In this document: positions 8,871-17,420 of the stretch, one piece after another
How positions within the stretch are numbered: position 1 is the stretch's first letter
How the letters are laid out: every line of letters begins with the position of its first letter
DNA from: JAZDLX01 sp964538455
GTDB taxonomy: Bacteria > Electryoneota > Electryoneia > Electryoneales > Electryoneaceae
Reading direction: 5' to 3'
DNA: 64,000 nt
NCBI GenBank assembly: GCA_964538455.1
Contig: CAZIDZ010000004.1
Location: forward strand, 62,001 to 126,000
Translations under genes and position numbers: made by a program
The notes under the pieces: generated by a model
What the model was told of the DNA's origin: nothing
What the model saw: the letters and a program-made list of their open reading frames with translations, nothing else
Database searches by the model: none

Positions 8871-10583
8871 ATGAACCGAGCCCTGGGCACAACCCGGGTA
8901 GCCTGCCTGAGGATTCTGCCGCTGCTGTTGGCGGGACTGTTCCTCGCCACCGGGGTACAGGCGAAGCCGAAAATGATTTCCGGGAACAAGGCGAAATGGG
9001 TGGATCAGCCGGGAGTGATCGTCGGCGAAGTGAAGGTGGACCGCGAAGATCAGGCCTTGGCCGCGGCCAAGGCGGACGCGTTGATCCAGGCCCTGGAACT
9101 GCTGGGCACCCACAAGAATCTGAGTTCTTTTCGTGACTACTACATTGCCAGATTCACCGGCACGGAACCCGCGGCGCCCCCTGTGAAAATCGCCCGGGAA
9201 TACCTGGATCTTGTGGAGCAGAATCACACCCTCGCCTACTCTGAGGTGCAGGGGTGGAAGGATGGCAAAAAGACCTGGTTTGTCGGACTCGCAGGCTACA
9301 CCATCGTCGATTCGAGCCACACCTGGCAAACGACCTTCGCCGACAAGTACCTGGCGGAGGGCAAGCAGAAGGCCGACGCCGCAAAGCAGGCGACCGCCGG
9401 CGGGAAGTACTACCAGGGACTCGCGGCGAGCGCCGAAGCGTTCATGATTTACGATGGCCTGCTCCAGGCGTTCGGAGAGGCGCATCCCGAATTTCCCCAG
9501 ATTACGGATCTGCAGATGGAGGCGGAGACGGACCTCGGGATGAAACTCGACAAGCTCCAGATCTGGCCCGTGGTCAAGCGTAAATACCTCGCGCAGGAGA
9601 AGCTGCCGAAGACGCTGCATGTTTCGGTGAGCTATGAGACGCCTGATGGCACGGTCCCTCTCACTGGCGTTCCCTTCGCCTGGAAGGCCGAGGATGGCCT
9701 GACCGTGTCCGCGGGCGAAATGGTCAGCGGCGATGATGGAAAAGTGGCGCTGACGGTGGAAAAGTTGGACGTTTCGGGACCCGTGGGGCTCACGGTCTCC
9801 CCCACACTTCCCGGTGAAACCGGTATCACGTTTGAGAAATTCCCGTCCGCCAGCTTCGAGTTCATCGACAAGGCGAGCGGGATCACGTTTAATGTGGACA
9901 CGGCTCCGATGGTGCTCGTCGATGCGGATTCGGTGCTGCTCGGCGCGTCGAGCGATGACCCCTTGAAGCAGGACGATGAGGTGCCGGCCGTCGAGGTCAA
10001 AGTGGCCCCGTTCTACATGGATGTCCACGAAGTGACCAACGCGCAGTACAAAACATTCCTCGAAGCGACGGGGTACCGGGGGGAGTCGAGATTCAGCGAC
10101 ATCCCGGATTTGAACGCGGACGACAAGCCCGTCGTCGGCATTCGCTGGCGGGATGCTTATGCGTACGCCCTCTGGGCGGGCAAGCGCCTTCCCACGGAAG
10201 CGGAATGGGAGCTCGCCGCGAGCGGACCGAACGGATTCATCTATCCCTGGGGAAACGATTTCGACCCTTCGAAGTGCGCCAACCAGGCGAACAGCACATT
10301 TCCTTCAGCGCCCGGAACGTTCCCCGGCAACAGCCCCTCGGGGATCAAGGACCTGGCGGGAAACGTCTGGGAGTGGACTGCGGATGGGTACGACTGGGAT
10401 CTGCTGAAGAAGCAAAGCGCGGGTGCGATGTACACACCCCCGGAGGCGACGGACCTGCGCAGCGTTCGCGGCGGCAGCTTCAAGAGCGGGCCTGCGGATC
10501 TGCGGACGAGCAACCGGCTTGGGATGAACCCGGCTGCGCGCACGGATGACATCGGCTTCCGCTGCGTGCGTGATGCGAACTGA
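8871..10583 (+). CDS. Secreted SUMF1/FGE-fold protein, probably non-catalytic
   Basis: A 570-residue exported protein with a signal peptide (basic start, hydrophobic LLPLLLAGLFLATG, cleavage near VQAK). The first ~340 mature residues are not recognised, apart from an Ig-like stretch around residues 245-330. From about residue 345 there is a formylglycine-generating-enzyme (SUMF1) fold: MVLVDADSV, PFYMDVHEVTNAQY, WRDAYAYALWAGKRLPTEAEWE, YPWGN, IKDLAGNVWEW, VRGGSF and IGFRCV. The active-site cysteines of true sulfatase-activating enzymes are absent from the segment after VRGGSF, so a binding or structural role is more likely. The ATG at 8871 follows GGAGGGAGGA; an in-frame ATG at 8853 overlaps that ribosome site and is rejected. 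It is 23 bases from the TPR lipoprotein gene. Confidence 0.85.
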   Translation: MNRALGTTRVACLRILPLLLAGLFLATGVQAKPKMISGNKAKWVDQPGVIVGEVKVDREDQALAAAKADALIQALELLGTHKNLSSFRDYYIARFTGTEPAAPPVKIAREYLDLVEQNHTLAYSEVQGWKDGKKTWFVGLAGYTIVDSSHTWQTTFADKYLAEGKQKADAAKQATAGGKYYQGLAASAEAFMIYDGLLQAFGEAHPEFPQITDLQMEAETDLGMKLDKLQIWPVVKRKYLAQEKLPKTLHVSVSYETPDGTVPLTGVPFAWKAEDGLTVSAGEMVSGDDGKVALTVEKLDVSGPVGLTVSPTLPGETGITFEKFPSASFEFIDKASGITFNVDTAPMVLVDADSVLLGASSDDPLKQDDEVPAVEVKVAPFYMDVHEVTNAQYKTFLEATGYRGESRFSDIPDLNADDKPVVGIRWRDAYAYALWAGKRLPTEAEWELAASGPNGFIYPWGNDFDPSKCANQANSTFPSAPGTFPGNSPSGIKDLAGNVWEWTADGYDWDLLKKQSAGAMYTPPEATDLRSVRGGSFKSGPADLRTSNRLGMNPAARTDDIGFRCVRDAN

Positions 10584-10606
10584 TAACCCCCACGGGAGGA
10601 CATACA

Positions 10607-11920
10607 ATGATTCAGATGTTGAGAAAGGCTAAATCGTCGTCGTGGGTTTCGCTGCTGCTTGCGGCCGGGATGCTGCTGATCTTCACTTCCTGCGCCAACG
10701 AGCTCGGCAGGGGAAAGAAAGCCTACAACAAGCGGAGCTACGATGAGGCCATCGCCCACTTCAACCAAGCCGGCGAAAAAGGCAAGGAATGGGCCCAGTC
10801 CGCGGAGTTCGCCAAGCAGATCGAAAGCGAACTGATGGAGGGTGTGAAGGCCAAGCGCGCCGGCAACCTCGATGAGGCGGTTACACACTTCCAGAAAGCC
10901 GTTGAACTGGAAAAGCAGATTCCTCATCTCTCGAAGTATTTGAAGACGCGGATGGGCGGGATCAAGATCGAGCTGACCCAGACCGTGGTTGAAGAGCTGC
11001 GCAAAGCCAAGCAGGAGAAGCGCTACGAGACGATCCTCAAGATGAAACCCACGATCGGCGACTACATCGCTGAGGATAGCCGCTACTACCAGGAGGTGCA
11101 GAACATCATCTCCTTCGCCGAGGGCGAACTTCGCGTGATGAAGCGCGAGGAAGCGAAGGGCGACAAGCTGCTTGAAAGCGGGGACGAGAAAGGCGCCATC
11201 GATGCCTGGCGGATGGCGATGAAGCACGCCAGCGTCGAGCACGGCAAGCGGATCGGCCAGAAGCTGTACGCTCTGCAGAACAAGGTGGAGGGCGGGATTC
11301 GCGGTGAGTTCGACACCGCCATCGACAGCAGCCGCACCTCCCTGGAAACCGGCCAGTACCAGCAGGCGCTCGATTTTGCGAACGCCGCAATTGGAGTGAC
11401 CGAAAAGAATCCGGACATCACCCTCGACGCCGGGCTCGCCTACCGGTACAAGCGCCTCGCGGAAGAAAACATCCGCGAACAGGAACTCGCCGCGGCCCAG
11501 GCCAAGGCGGAAGCCGAACGCAAGAAGGCGATCGAGGCGTACATCAAGAAACACGGACACCCGATGACCCCGACGGTGATCGATTACAGCAAGGAGAACA
11601 AGATCACCGCCAAGGGCAGGGGCAAGATCAAGAAGAACGAACGGGGGCGCTGGTACGCCACGGCGCTGATCGACGAAGGCGCGTACCGCAAGCTCTACGT
11701 GCGTGTTCCCGAGGGTTACGATGTAATCGTGACGCGCAGCCCTGACAAGCAGGAGAAGGAAGACGACGTCGTCACGCGGACCTTCATCGATCAGGGCTAC
11801 ATCTACTTCATTGCCGAGAATTTCACCGGCGGCCGTTTCTACATCGTGATTACCAATCCAGAAGGAAAGAAAGGCGAATACGAAGTGGATGCCACGCTGT
11901 ACCACACACTGGACAAGTAA
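10607..11920 (+). CDS. TPR-repeat lipoprotein
   Basis: A 437-residue lipoprotein: the N-terminus has a hydrophobic core and a lipobox ending FTSC (Cys about residue 28). Helical tetratricopeptide-like repeats follow (GKKAYNKRSYDEAIAHFNQAGE, GVKAKRAGNLDEAVTHFQKA, GDEKGAIDAWRMAM, TGQYQQALDFANAAI), then a Lys/Glu/Ala-rich coiled stretch around residues 290-320. The last ~120 residues form a beta-rich domain of unknown function, beginning GHPMTPTVIDYSKENK. It sits between the SUMF1-fold protein and the solute-binding protein in one operon, so a periplasmic scaffold for the same system is plausible. Function is unknown. Confidence 0.8.
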   Translation: MIQMLRKAKSSSWVSLLLAAGMLLIFTSCANELGRGKKAYNKRSYDEAIAHFNQAGEKGKEWAQSAEFAKQIESELMEGVKAKRAGNLDEAVTHFQKAVELEKQIPHLSKYLKTRMGGIKIELTQTVVEELRKAKQEKRYETILKMKPTIGDYIAEDSRYYQEVQNIISFAEGELRVMKREEAKGDKLLESGDEKGAIDAWRMAMKHASVEHGKRIGQKLYALQNKVEGGIRGEFDTAIDSSRTSLETGQYQQALDFANAAIGVTEKNPDITLDAGLAYRYKRLAEENIREQELAAAQAKAEAERKKAIEAYIKKHGHPMTPTVIDYSKENKITAKGRGKIKKNERGRWYATALIDEGAYRKLYVRVPEGYDVIVTRSPDKQEKEDDVVTRTFIDQGYIYFIAENFTGGRFYIVITNPEGKKGEYEVDATLYHTLDK

Positions 11921-11985
11921 CGCATTTCGTTCCCGGGGCGGCGTTGCCCGCCCCGGGACGATGAACGAACCGTGAGGAAAAGCAG

Positions 11986-13548
11986 ATGAACAGGTTGATA
12001 CAGCGCCGCGCGACCCTCGTGCTCGTCTTAACCCTCGCCGTGGCAACCTTGCTGACAGCAGGCTGCGGACTACTGGCGGGGAGAAAGCACGAGGTCATTA
12101 TCGCTTCGCCCAACTTGCCCGATAACCTCGTCCCGATCCTTCACCAGAACGATGAAGCGAAGATGGTCTCCGATCTCGTCTACAACAGTCTTGCCGGGTT
12201 CACAGGACGCCGGCAGAGCGAGATCGCCCTCGAGCTCGCCGAGTCGATCGAACAGAACCTGGAGAAAAAGGACAGCTACACGATCCGTCTGAAAAAGGAT
12301 ATCGCCTGGCATGACGGGCGTCCGTTCGACGGTCTTGACGTGCTCTACACATGGGCGGCGATCGAGGAACCCGCCAACGACTCTCCGCTCCGCGGCCGGT
12401 TGATGGACATTATCACGGAACTGGACACGGTGGGCGATGTCTACACCATGCACTGCACCTTCCGTGTCCCGGTCGCCCCGGACGATGCCCGTTGGCTGCT
12501 CTCGTTCAAGATTCTCCCCCACTCGATCAACGGCCAGGAGATGCCGACGAACCTTGTGGAAACCGAGGCCGGACGTATGTTCGGATCGAACCCGGTGGGA
12601 ACAGGGCCATTCCGTTTTGTGCAACGGACGTCCAACGAGCTGGAAGTGTCGAGCATCAACCCGGAACAGCCGATCCAAAAAGTCCTTTTCCGGCTGCAGC
12701 GCGACCCGAACCTGCGTACCCTGAACCTGATCAAGAACCGGGTGGACGTCATCTTCAATGTCGACCCGGAGACGTACGACCAGCTTGACAACAAGGGCCT
12801 GCCCCACAGCACCTACGCTCCCAAGGCGTTCTACGCGCTCGCGATGAACTGTTCCCGTGGTTTCACCGCCAACGAGACCTTCCGCGCCGCCGTCGCCGCT
12901 GGTGTCAACCAGGTTGCCATCGCAACGGAGCTTTTCGGCGAGGACGGCAAGGATTTCTCGATGCTGAACGCTTTCCCCGCCAACGATAATTCGTTGTACA
13001 AGCGGCTCCCGCCGACCCAGGCGTTTGACGGACAGCGGGCGCAGCAGCTCGTCGCCCAGAGCGGTTACAACGGCGAAGAGCTGGAGCTGATGGTCAACGA
13101 AGGGATGGGCAGCGTCGGCCGTGTCACCGGCCAGCGACTTGTCGATCAGTTGAAGGAAATCGGCATCAACGCAAGGTTGTCGGTGATCGGCACAGCATTC
13201 CAGACCAAGCTCGTCGAGGGTCGCTATGACCTCGCCCTGGTGCTCGAGGACGGCTTCGGCCGGAAGTACGACCATTACGCGTTGTACTACAGCCGCGGCA
13301 GCCGGAACATCACGCGCATCCGGAACGCCCGTCTCGATGATATTGTTACGAGATGGAACAACAGCATCGTAATGGATGTCAAGTTTCCGCTCACGCAGGA
13401 ACTGAACACCGTTCTCGGAAGATTGGATCCCTACGCGTACCTGTTCAGCTCTCCGCAGCGCGTGTACTACGGCAAGAAGTTGAACAACGTGACGATTGTC
13501 GATGAGGATGCTCTGATCAAGTCGCTTCCTCACTGGAACAAGGGCTGA
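11986..13548 (+). CDS. ABC transporter substrate-binding lipoprotein, family 5 (peptide type)
   Basis: A 520-residue solute-binding protein of the OppA/DppA class (SBP_bac_5) that would capture oligopeptides or similar solutes in the periplasm. A basic N-terminus, hydrophobic core and lipobox LTAGC give a lipoprotein. Family features include the segment around VSDLVYNSLAGF, the YTIRLKKDIAWHDGRPFDGLDVLYTW block (very typical, usually FxLRxGVKWHDGxPxTAxDVxFT), NPVGTGPFRF and the later WNKG terminus. It is followed by a strong hairpin and then by the permease and ATPase genes. The substrate cannot be read from sequence. Confidence 0.9.
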   Translation: MNRLIQRRATLVLVLTLAVATLLTAGCGLLAGRKHEVIIASPNLPDNLVPILHQNDEAKMVSDLVYNSLAGFTGRRQSEIALELAESIEQNLEKKDSYTIRLKKDIAWHDGRPFDGLDVLYTWAAIEEPANDSPLRGRLMDIITELDTVGDVYTMHCTFRVPVAPDDARWLLSFKILPHSINGQEMPTNLVETEAGRMFGSNPVGTGPFRFVQRTSNELEVSSINPEQPIQKVLFRLQRDPNLRTLNLIKNRVDVIFNVDPETYDQLDNKGLPHSTYAPKAFYALAMNCSRGFTANETFRAAVAAGVNQVAIATELFGEDGKDFSMLNAFPANDNSLYKRLPPTQAFDGQRAQQLVAQSGYNGEELELMVNEGMGSVGRVTGQRLVDQLKEIGINARLSVIGTAFQTKLVEGRYDLALVLEDGFGRKYDHYALYYSRGSRNITRIRNARLDDIVTRWNNSIVMDVKFPLTQELNTVLGRLDPYAYLFSSPQRVYYGKKLNNVTIVDEDALIKSLPHWNKG

Positions 13549-13587
13549 TCGTCAGGATGCAGTCCGAGGTGCGGGGATGATCCTTGA

Positions 13588-13620
13588 CAGGGGGAGGGTA
13601 AATCATCGACTCTCCCCCTG
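13588..13620 (+). terminator. Hairpin between binding-protein and permease genes (attenuating terminator or mRNA stabiliser)
   Basis: CAGGGGGAG (13588-13596) is exactly complementary to CTCCCCCTG (13612-13620). With one G-U and two more pairs the stem reaches 12 bp around a 9-base loop. Only CTCTTTATCT follows, so termination would be weak. Such hairpins after binding-protein genes commonly let the binding protein be made in excess over the membrane parts. Confidence 0.6.
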
Positions 13621-13640
13621 CTCTTTATCTGGAGGGTTGC

Positions 13641-14588
13641 GTGCAGAAGAAACGGATCATGACGCTGCTGATGCTGGTGGGAAAAGCCGTGCTGAAAACG
13701 GTTTTTCTCATTCTGCTTTCCACCTGGCTGACCGCCCTTGTGCTCGGCGTCCTCCCCCAGCGCGAGCGCAGTCTTGACATACAGCAGCAGGGCCCGACAG
13801 TCGAACAACGGTCGCATACGGTGATGCAGCGATACGGCGACTGGCTCGTGGGCTTGCTTCACTTCGACCTGGGGAACTCGGAGTATTATTTCGGCGACAA
13901 GGTAAGCAAGTACGTTTTCAGCAACCTGCTGCTCACGTTTTCGCTGAGCCTCTTCAGCGTCATTATCAGCGCGGCGCTCGGCGTGCTGCTCGGGGTGCAC
14001 AGCGCCATCCGGGGATCGTGGCGGATTCAGCCGCCGCCCAACGCAAGGCGGGAAGCGGGATTCAACGTTTTCCGCTACGCCCTTTACATCGTGAATGCCG
14101 TCCCGACGTACATCCTGGGCATTCTCCTGCTGCTCGTCGCCACCACGGCGCCGATGGTCCTGCTGGTGATGATCAGCATGGTCCTCGGCAGCGGGATCAT
14201 GATGGATTTCGCGCAGATGTCCGCACGGTTGATGGAAGAGGAGTTTCAGGAACCGTACGTGCTCAACGCGCTTGGCCTCGGGATGAAGGCCGGAGGTGCG
14301 CTGCCCAAACCGGGCACGGTTAGCTGGCACGCTTTCCGCGCTGCGTCCGCGAGCCTGCTCCCGTTGATCGGCTCCAAGGTCCCCTTCATCATGGGCAACG
14401 TGCTCGTGATCGAAATGGTGTTTGAGCTCCCGGGACTTTCGGAACCGCTGCTCGGCGGATTGATCAACCAGGATCTCCCGCTCGTGCTGTCGGTGCTCTT
14501 GCTCGCGGTGCTGGTCGTGCAGGTGATCGCGGCGTTGACGGAAGTGCTGGACTTTGTCGTCAACCCGGGCAAACAATTCCTGATCTGA
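13641..14588 (+). CDS. ABC transporter permease (OppB/DppB type)
   Basis: A 315-residue inner-membrane permease and one half of the translocation channel. It has an N-terminal membrane anchor (KTVFLILLSTWLTALVLGVL), a periplasmic stretch with LLHFDLGNSEYYFGD (the family shows GDLGxS), and about five further membrane segments. The cytoplasmic coupling loop is near EEFQEPYVLNALGLGMK, where it would contact the ATPase. The GTG start at 13641 has GGAGG six bases upstream. It is 16 bases from the second permease gene. Confidence 0.88.
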   Translation: MQKKRIMTLLMLVGKAVLKTVFLILLSTWLTALVLGVLPQRERSLDIQQQGPTVEQRSHTVMQRYGDWLVGLLHFDLGNSEYYFGDKVSKYVFSNLLLTFSLSLFSVIISAALGVLLGVHSAIRGSWRIQPPPNARREAGFNVFRYALYIVNAVPTYILGILLLLVATTAPMVLLVMISMVLGSGIMMDFAQMSARLMEEEFQEPYVLNALGLGMKAGGALPKPGTVSWHAFRAASASLLPLIGSKVPFIMGNVLVIEMVFELPGLSEPLLGGLINQDLPLVLSVLLLAVLVVQVIAALTEVLDFVVNPGKQFLI

Positions 14589-14604
14589 TACGGGGGAACC
14601 TACA

Positions 14605-15552
14605 GTGCTTGAAAGCTATCTACTCTCAGCCGTGAGTGCCCTCGCTGTTCTGGTTCTACTCGCCTGGCAGGTGCGACGGCGGAAAAACCGGACCGCTCTG
14701 ATCGGCCTCATTCTGCTGTTGCCGCTGCTGCTCAGTCCGACAATCACCCTCGTCGCCGGGAACGGGCTGAAGAACGGGATCACGGAATATCGCTTCGACC
14801 GGTTCAGCCCGCCGTCGGTACACGGTGCCCTGGGCACGGACGCGAGGGGCCGGGACGTGCTCGACTCCTCCCTGGTCGGCAGCGCGAACACCTGGGCGGT
14901 AACCGCGGTTGCCCTCGTCGTCTCGGTTCTTCTTGGCTTGACGTTCGGGCTGCTCGCGGCCTCGCAAAGGCATTTCGTCAGTTGGCTCGCCGGGGTTGTG
15001 ATGCAGTTCTTCGAGGTCTTCCCCTTCGTTTTCTTCCTGGCGATCACGCTCGCCGCCTACCGCCAGTACGGCTACATCGCGGATGTAAAACAGAGCGCCA
15101 GCGCAGCGGCCTTCTTCATCGGCCTGATGATGGGCCTGATCTCGATGCCCTACCTCGGCCGCGTCGTCGAGCGCCTCTCGAAACAGGAGCTGCGGAATCC
15201 CTACATCCAGACGCTTCACGGCGCGGGCGTGCCGTTCTGGAGAATCCTCTGGAAAAACATCCTCTACCACAACATCCTGCCCAGCATTCTGCTCCAGATC
15301 TCGCTGCTCGTCGGCGTCATCATCCTGATGAGCAGCGCAATCGATTATATCCTCGAAATCGGTTTCGGCGATTACGGGCAAACGGGCATCCTCAGCCTGG
15401 GCAAGCTGCTCGCCCACGGCCGCCAATCCGTGGTCTTTGGCGAAGGGCTCTGGGCGGTGCTGACGCCGGCAATCGGCATTCTCATCAGCGTACTGGGGAG
15501 TAGCCTTCTCGTCGAAGGGCTCACCCGGCGGCGTGTCACGGTCAAGCAGTAG
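14605..15552 (+). CDS. ABC transporter permease (OppC/DppC type)
   Basis: A 315-residue permease and partner of the preceding gene. HGALGTDARGRDVLDSSLVGS is the classical OppC-type signature (usually LGTDxxGRDVxSRxxxG). The coupling loop is around LRNPYIQTLHGAGVPFWRILWKNILYHN, followed by membrane segments with LEIGFGDYGQTGILSLGKLL, where the family shows LSFLGLG. GTG start, with a purine-rich GGGGGAA nine bases upstream; the gene ends 9 bases before the ATPase start. Confidence 0.9.
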   Translation: MLESYLLSAVSALAVLVLLAWQVRRRKNRTALIGLILLLPLLLSPTITLVAGNGLKNGITEYRFDRFSPPSVHGALGTDARGRDVLDSSLVGSANTWAVTAVALVVSVLLGLTFGLLAASQRHFVSWLAGVVMQFFEVFPFVFFLAITLAAYRQYGYIADVKQSASAAAFFIGLMMGLISMPYLGRVVERLSKQELRNPYIQTLHGAGVPFWRILWKNILYHNILPSILLQISLLVGVIILMSSAIDYILEIGFGDYGQTGILSLGKLLAHGRQSVVFGEGLWAVLTPAIGILISVLGSSLLVEGLTRRRVTVKQ

Positions 15553-15561
15553 GAGGCGGCG

Positions 15562-17229
15562 ATGACAAACGATGGCAAGGAAACCATCCAGGTGCGAATC
15601 GACCGCTGCCGCGTGCGAAGGTCCAAACACGTCGTCTTGCGGAATGTGCACTTCGATTTCACCGAAGGCGACCGGTTGACGGTGCTCGGCGCCTCCGGGG
15701 CGGGCAAATCCACGTTGATGAACGCGATCCTCGGCTACCTCGATCCGTTCACCTGGGAGATCGATGGGGAGGTGCTTTGGGGAGGCGTCGACCTGCTCAA
15801 GCTGAATCCTGTCGAGTGGGAGCAGTTTCGAGGACGTGACTTCCGCGTGCTTTTTCAGGAACCGGCGCGAATGGTCCATCCGATGTTCAAGGTGGACCGG
15901 CAGATCATGGACGCCTTTCGGATCGTCATGCCCGATACGCCGGAGGAGGAGCTGGAACGCAGGATCGATGACATCCGACGCGACCTCCGCATCAGCCGGT
16001 CCGATGAAACGATGGGGTCGTTCCCCTCCGAGGTCTCCGGCGGACAGCTGCAGCGCATCGCTCTGGCGATCAGTCTCGGCCCGATGGCGCGGTTTTATTT
16101 CGCGGATGAACCCGCCAACGCGCTCGACGCGGAAATCACCTGGGAGCTGGTGAAAGTCCTGCGGGACAAGCTGGACAGCGGCGATCTCAAGGCGCTCTGG
16201 CTGATCACCCACGACATCAACGTGTCGATCAGCGCCGGCTGCACCAAGGTGCTGTTCCTCGACGATACTTTCACCGGCCACACGATGCCGATGGAAAAGT
16301 TCATGAAGGATCCCGGATTCGACTACGGACGCCACTGGCTGAATACCCAGATGCGCATCTACGAGTCCTACCGCAGCCAGGAGCTCGCCACGGACATTGA
16401 CCTGGAAGATGCTTCCACCCTGATGCAGGTTCAGGACTTCTCCTACCGGTACCCGATCAAGGGGATCATCTACCGGCGCGGAAAACCCGTCATCTCGGAC
16501 GTCTCCTTCGCGTTGAAACGAGGAGAATTCGTTGGTCTCGCGGGAAACAGCGGCGCGGGAAAAACCACGATCGGGCGCTGCCTTGGCCACATTCAGCACG
16601 ACTTTGACGGCGACATCGTCTACGACAGCGCGACCGTCAGCCGCGGGAAGCATGTTCCGACCAGCGTCCAGTACATGATGCAGGACGCCTCCCGCAGTTT
16701 CGATCCGAACCAGAAGATCTGGGAGAACCTGCGCCAGTGCGCCGACGGCCGCCGCCTCGACTGGAATCTCGTCGAGAAGGAAGTGCGGATGATGATGGAG
16801 CGGCTTGGGCTCTCGGACGAACTGCTGCACCGGTTCCCGCATGAACTCTCCGGCGGCCAGCGGCAGCGCGTCGCGTTCATCCGCTCGATCATGGGTCCCA
16901 CCGAACTGTTCATCGCGGACGAACCGTTCGTCAACCTGGACCCGATCATTCAACTGGAAATGTCCCGTCTGCTGCGCGAAAAACGGGAAGGCGAGAAACC
17001 AATGTCAGGTGTGCTCGTCAGCCACAATTTCGGTCTGCTCGCGCCGTTGTGTGACAGAATCGTTGTCCTTTCGGGGGGCAGGCAGATCGAATCGGCGGAA
17101 ACCCAGCAGCTCATTTCCGCCCCGCAGCAGGACGAAACCAAGCGCCTTATCCGGGCGGCGATCAAGCTCGGCCAGATCGCTCTCGCCGAAGACGCCGAAG
17201 CGAGGTTTCACGGGTTCGACGAGGAGTAA
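15562..17229 (+). CDS. Fused double ATPase of peptide-type ABC importer (OppD-OppF fusion)
   Basis: A 555-residue protein with two complete ABC ATPase domains in tandem. Domain 1 has Walker A GASGAGKST, signature VSGGQLQR and Walker B FYFADEPANALD. Domain 2, from about residue 285, has Walker A GNSGAGKTT, signature LSGGQRQR and Walker B LFIADEPFVNLD. It replaces the separate OppD and OppF subunits, so binding protein, two permeases and this fusion make a complete importer. ATG follows GGAGGCGGCG. It is the last gene of the operon; two hairpins follow before the converging pldA gene. Confidence 0.92.
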   Translation: MTNDGKETIQVRIDRCRVRRSKHVVLRNVHFDFTEGDRLTVLGASGAGKSTLMNAILGYLDPFTWEIDGEVLWGGVDLLKLNPVEWEQFRGRDFRVLFQEPARMVHPMFKVDRQIMDAFRIVMPDTPEEELERRIDDIRRDLRISRSDETMGSFPSEVSGGQLQRIALAISLGPMARFYFADEPANALDAEITWELVKVLRDKLDSGDLKALWLITHDINVSISAGCTKVLFLDDTFTGHTMPMEKFMKDPGFDYGRHWLNTQMRIYESYRSQELATDIDLEDASTLMQVQDFSYRYPIKGIIYRRGKPVISDVSFALKRGEFVGLAGNSGAGKTTIGRCLGHIQHDFDGDIVYDSATVSRGKHVPTSVQYMMQDASRSFDPNQKIWENLRQCADGRRLDWNLVEKEVRMMMERLGLSDELLHRFPHELSGGQRQRVAFIRSIMGPTELFIADEPFVNLDPIIQLEMSRLLREKREGEKPMSGVLVSHNFGLLAPLCDRIVVLSGGRQIESAETQQLISAPQQDETKRLIRAAIKLGQIALAEDAEARFHGFDEE

Positions 17230-17261
17230 GCCCGGCGCTCCCACCGCGCCACCCCAGTGTC

Positions 17262-17299
17262 ATCACCAGCGATGCCGACCCTTCGGCATCGCTGGTGAT
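17262..17299. repeat. Perfect 17-bp inverted repeat with 4-base loop
   Basis: The arms 17262-17278 (ATCACCAGCGATGCCGA) and 17283-17299 are exactly complementary around the loop CCCT. There is no T-run on either side, so it is not a classical intrinsic terminator. It may be an mRNA-stabilising 3' hairpin or a member of a dispersed palindromic repeat family; no second copy was noticed in this window. Confidence 0.7.
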
Positions 17300-17335
17300 C
17301 TCCAGATGTACTCTGTTTCAAGCAATACCTTGTAG

Positions 17336-17365
17336 CCCTGTTTGCTCGCAAACAGGGTTTATTCT
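17336..17365 (+). terminator. Intrinsic terminator after the ABC importer operon
   Basis: CCCTGTTTG (17336-17344) pairs perfectly with CAAACAGGG (17349-17357) around CTCG. TTTATTCT follows on the plus strand only, so it should stop transcription leaving the ABC operon before the converging pldA gene. Confidence 0.8.
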
Positions 17366-17420
17366 AATCAGTGATTTCGTCGCTGAATATCCACGGCGGA
17401 TAATTGCGATCCGAAACAGC

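Noticed and set aside
14656..16953. 765-codon minus-strand open frame opposite the permease and ATPase genes
   Set aside because: Antisense shadow; the plus-strand genes have full transporter motifs.
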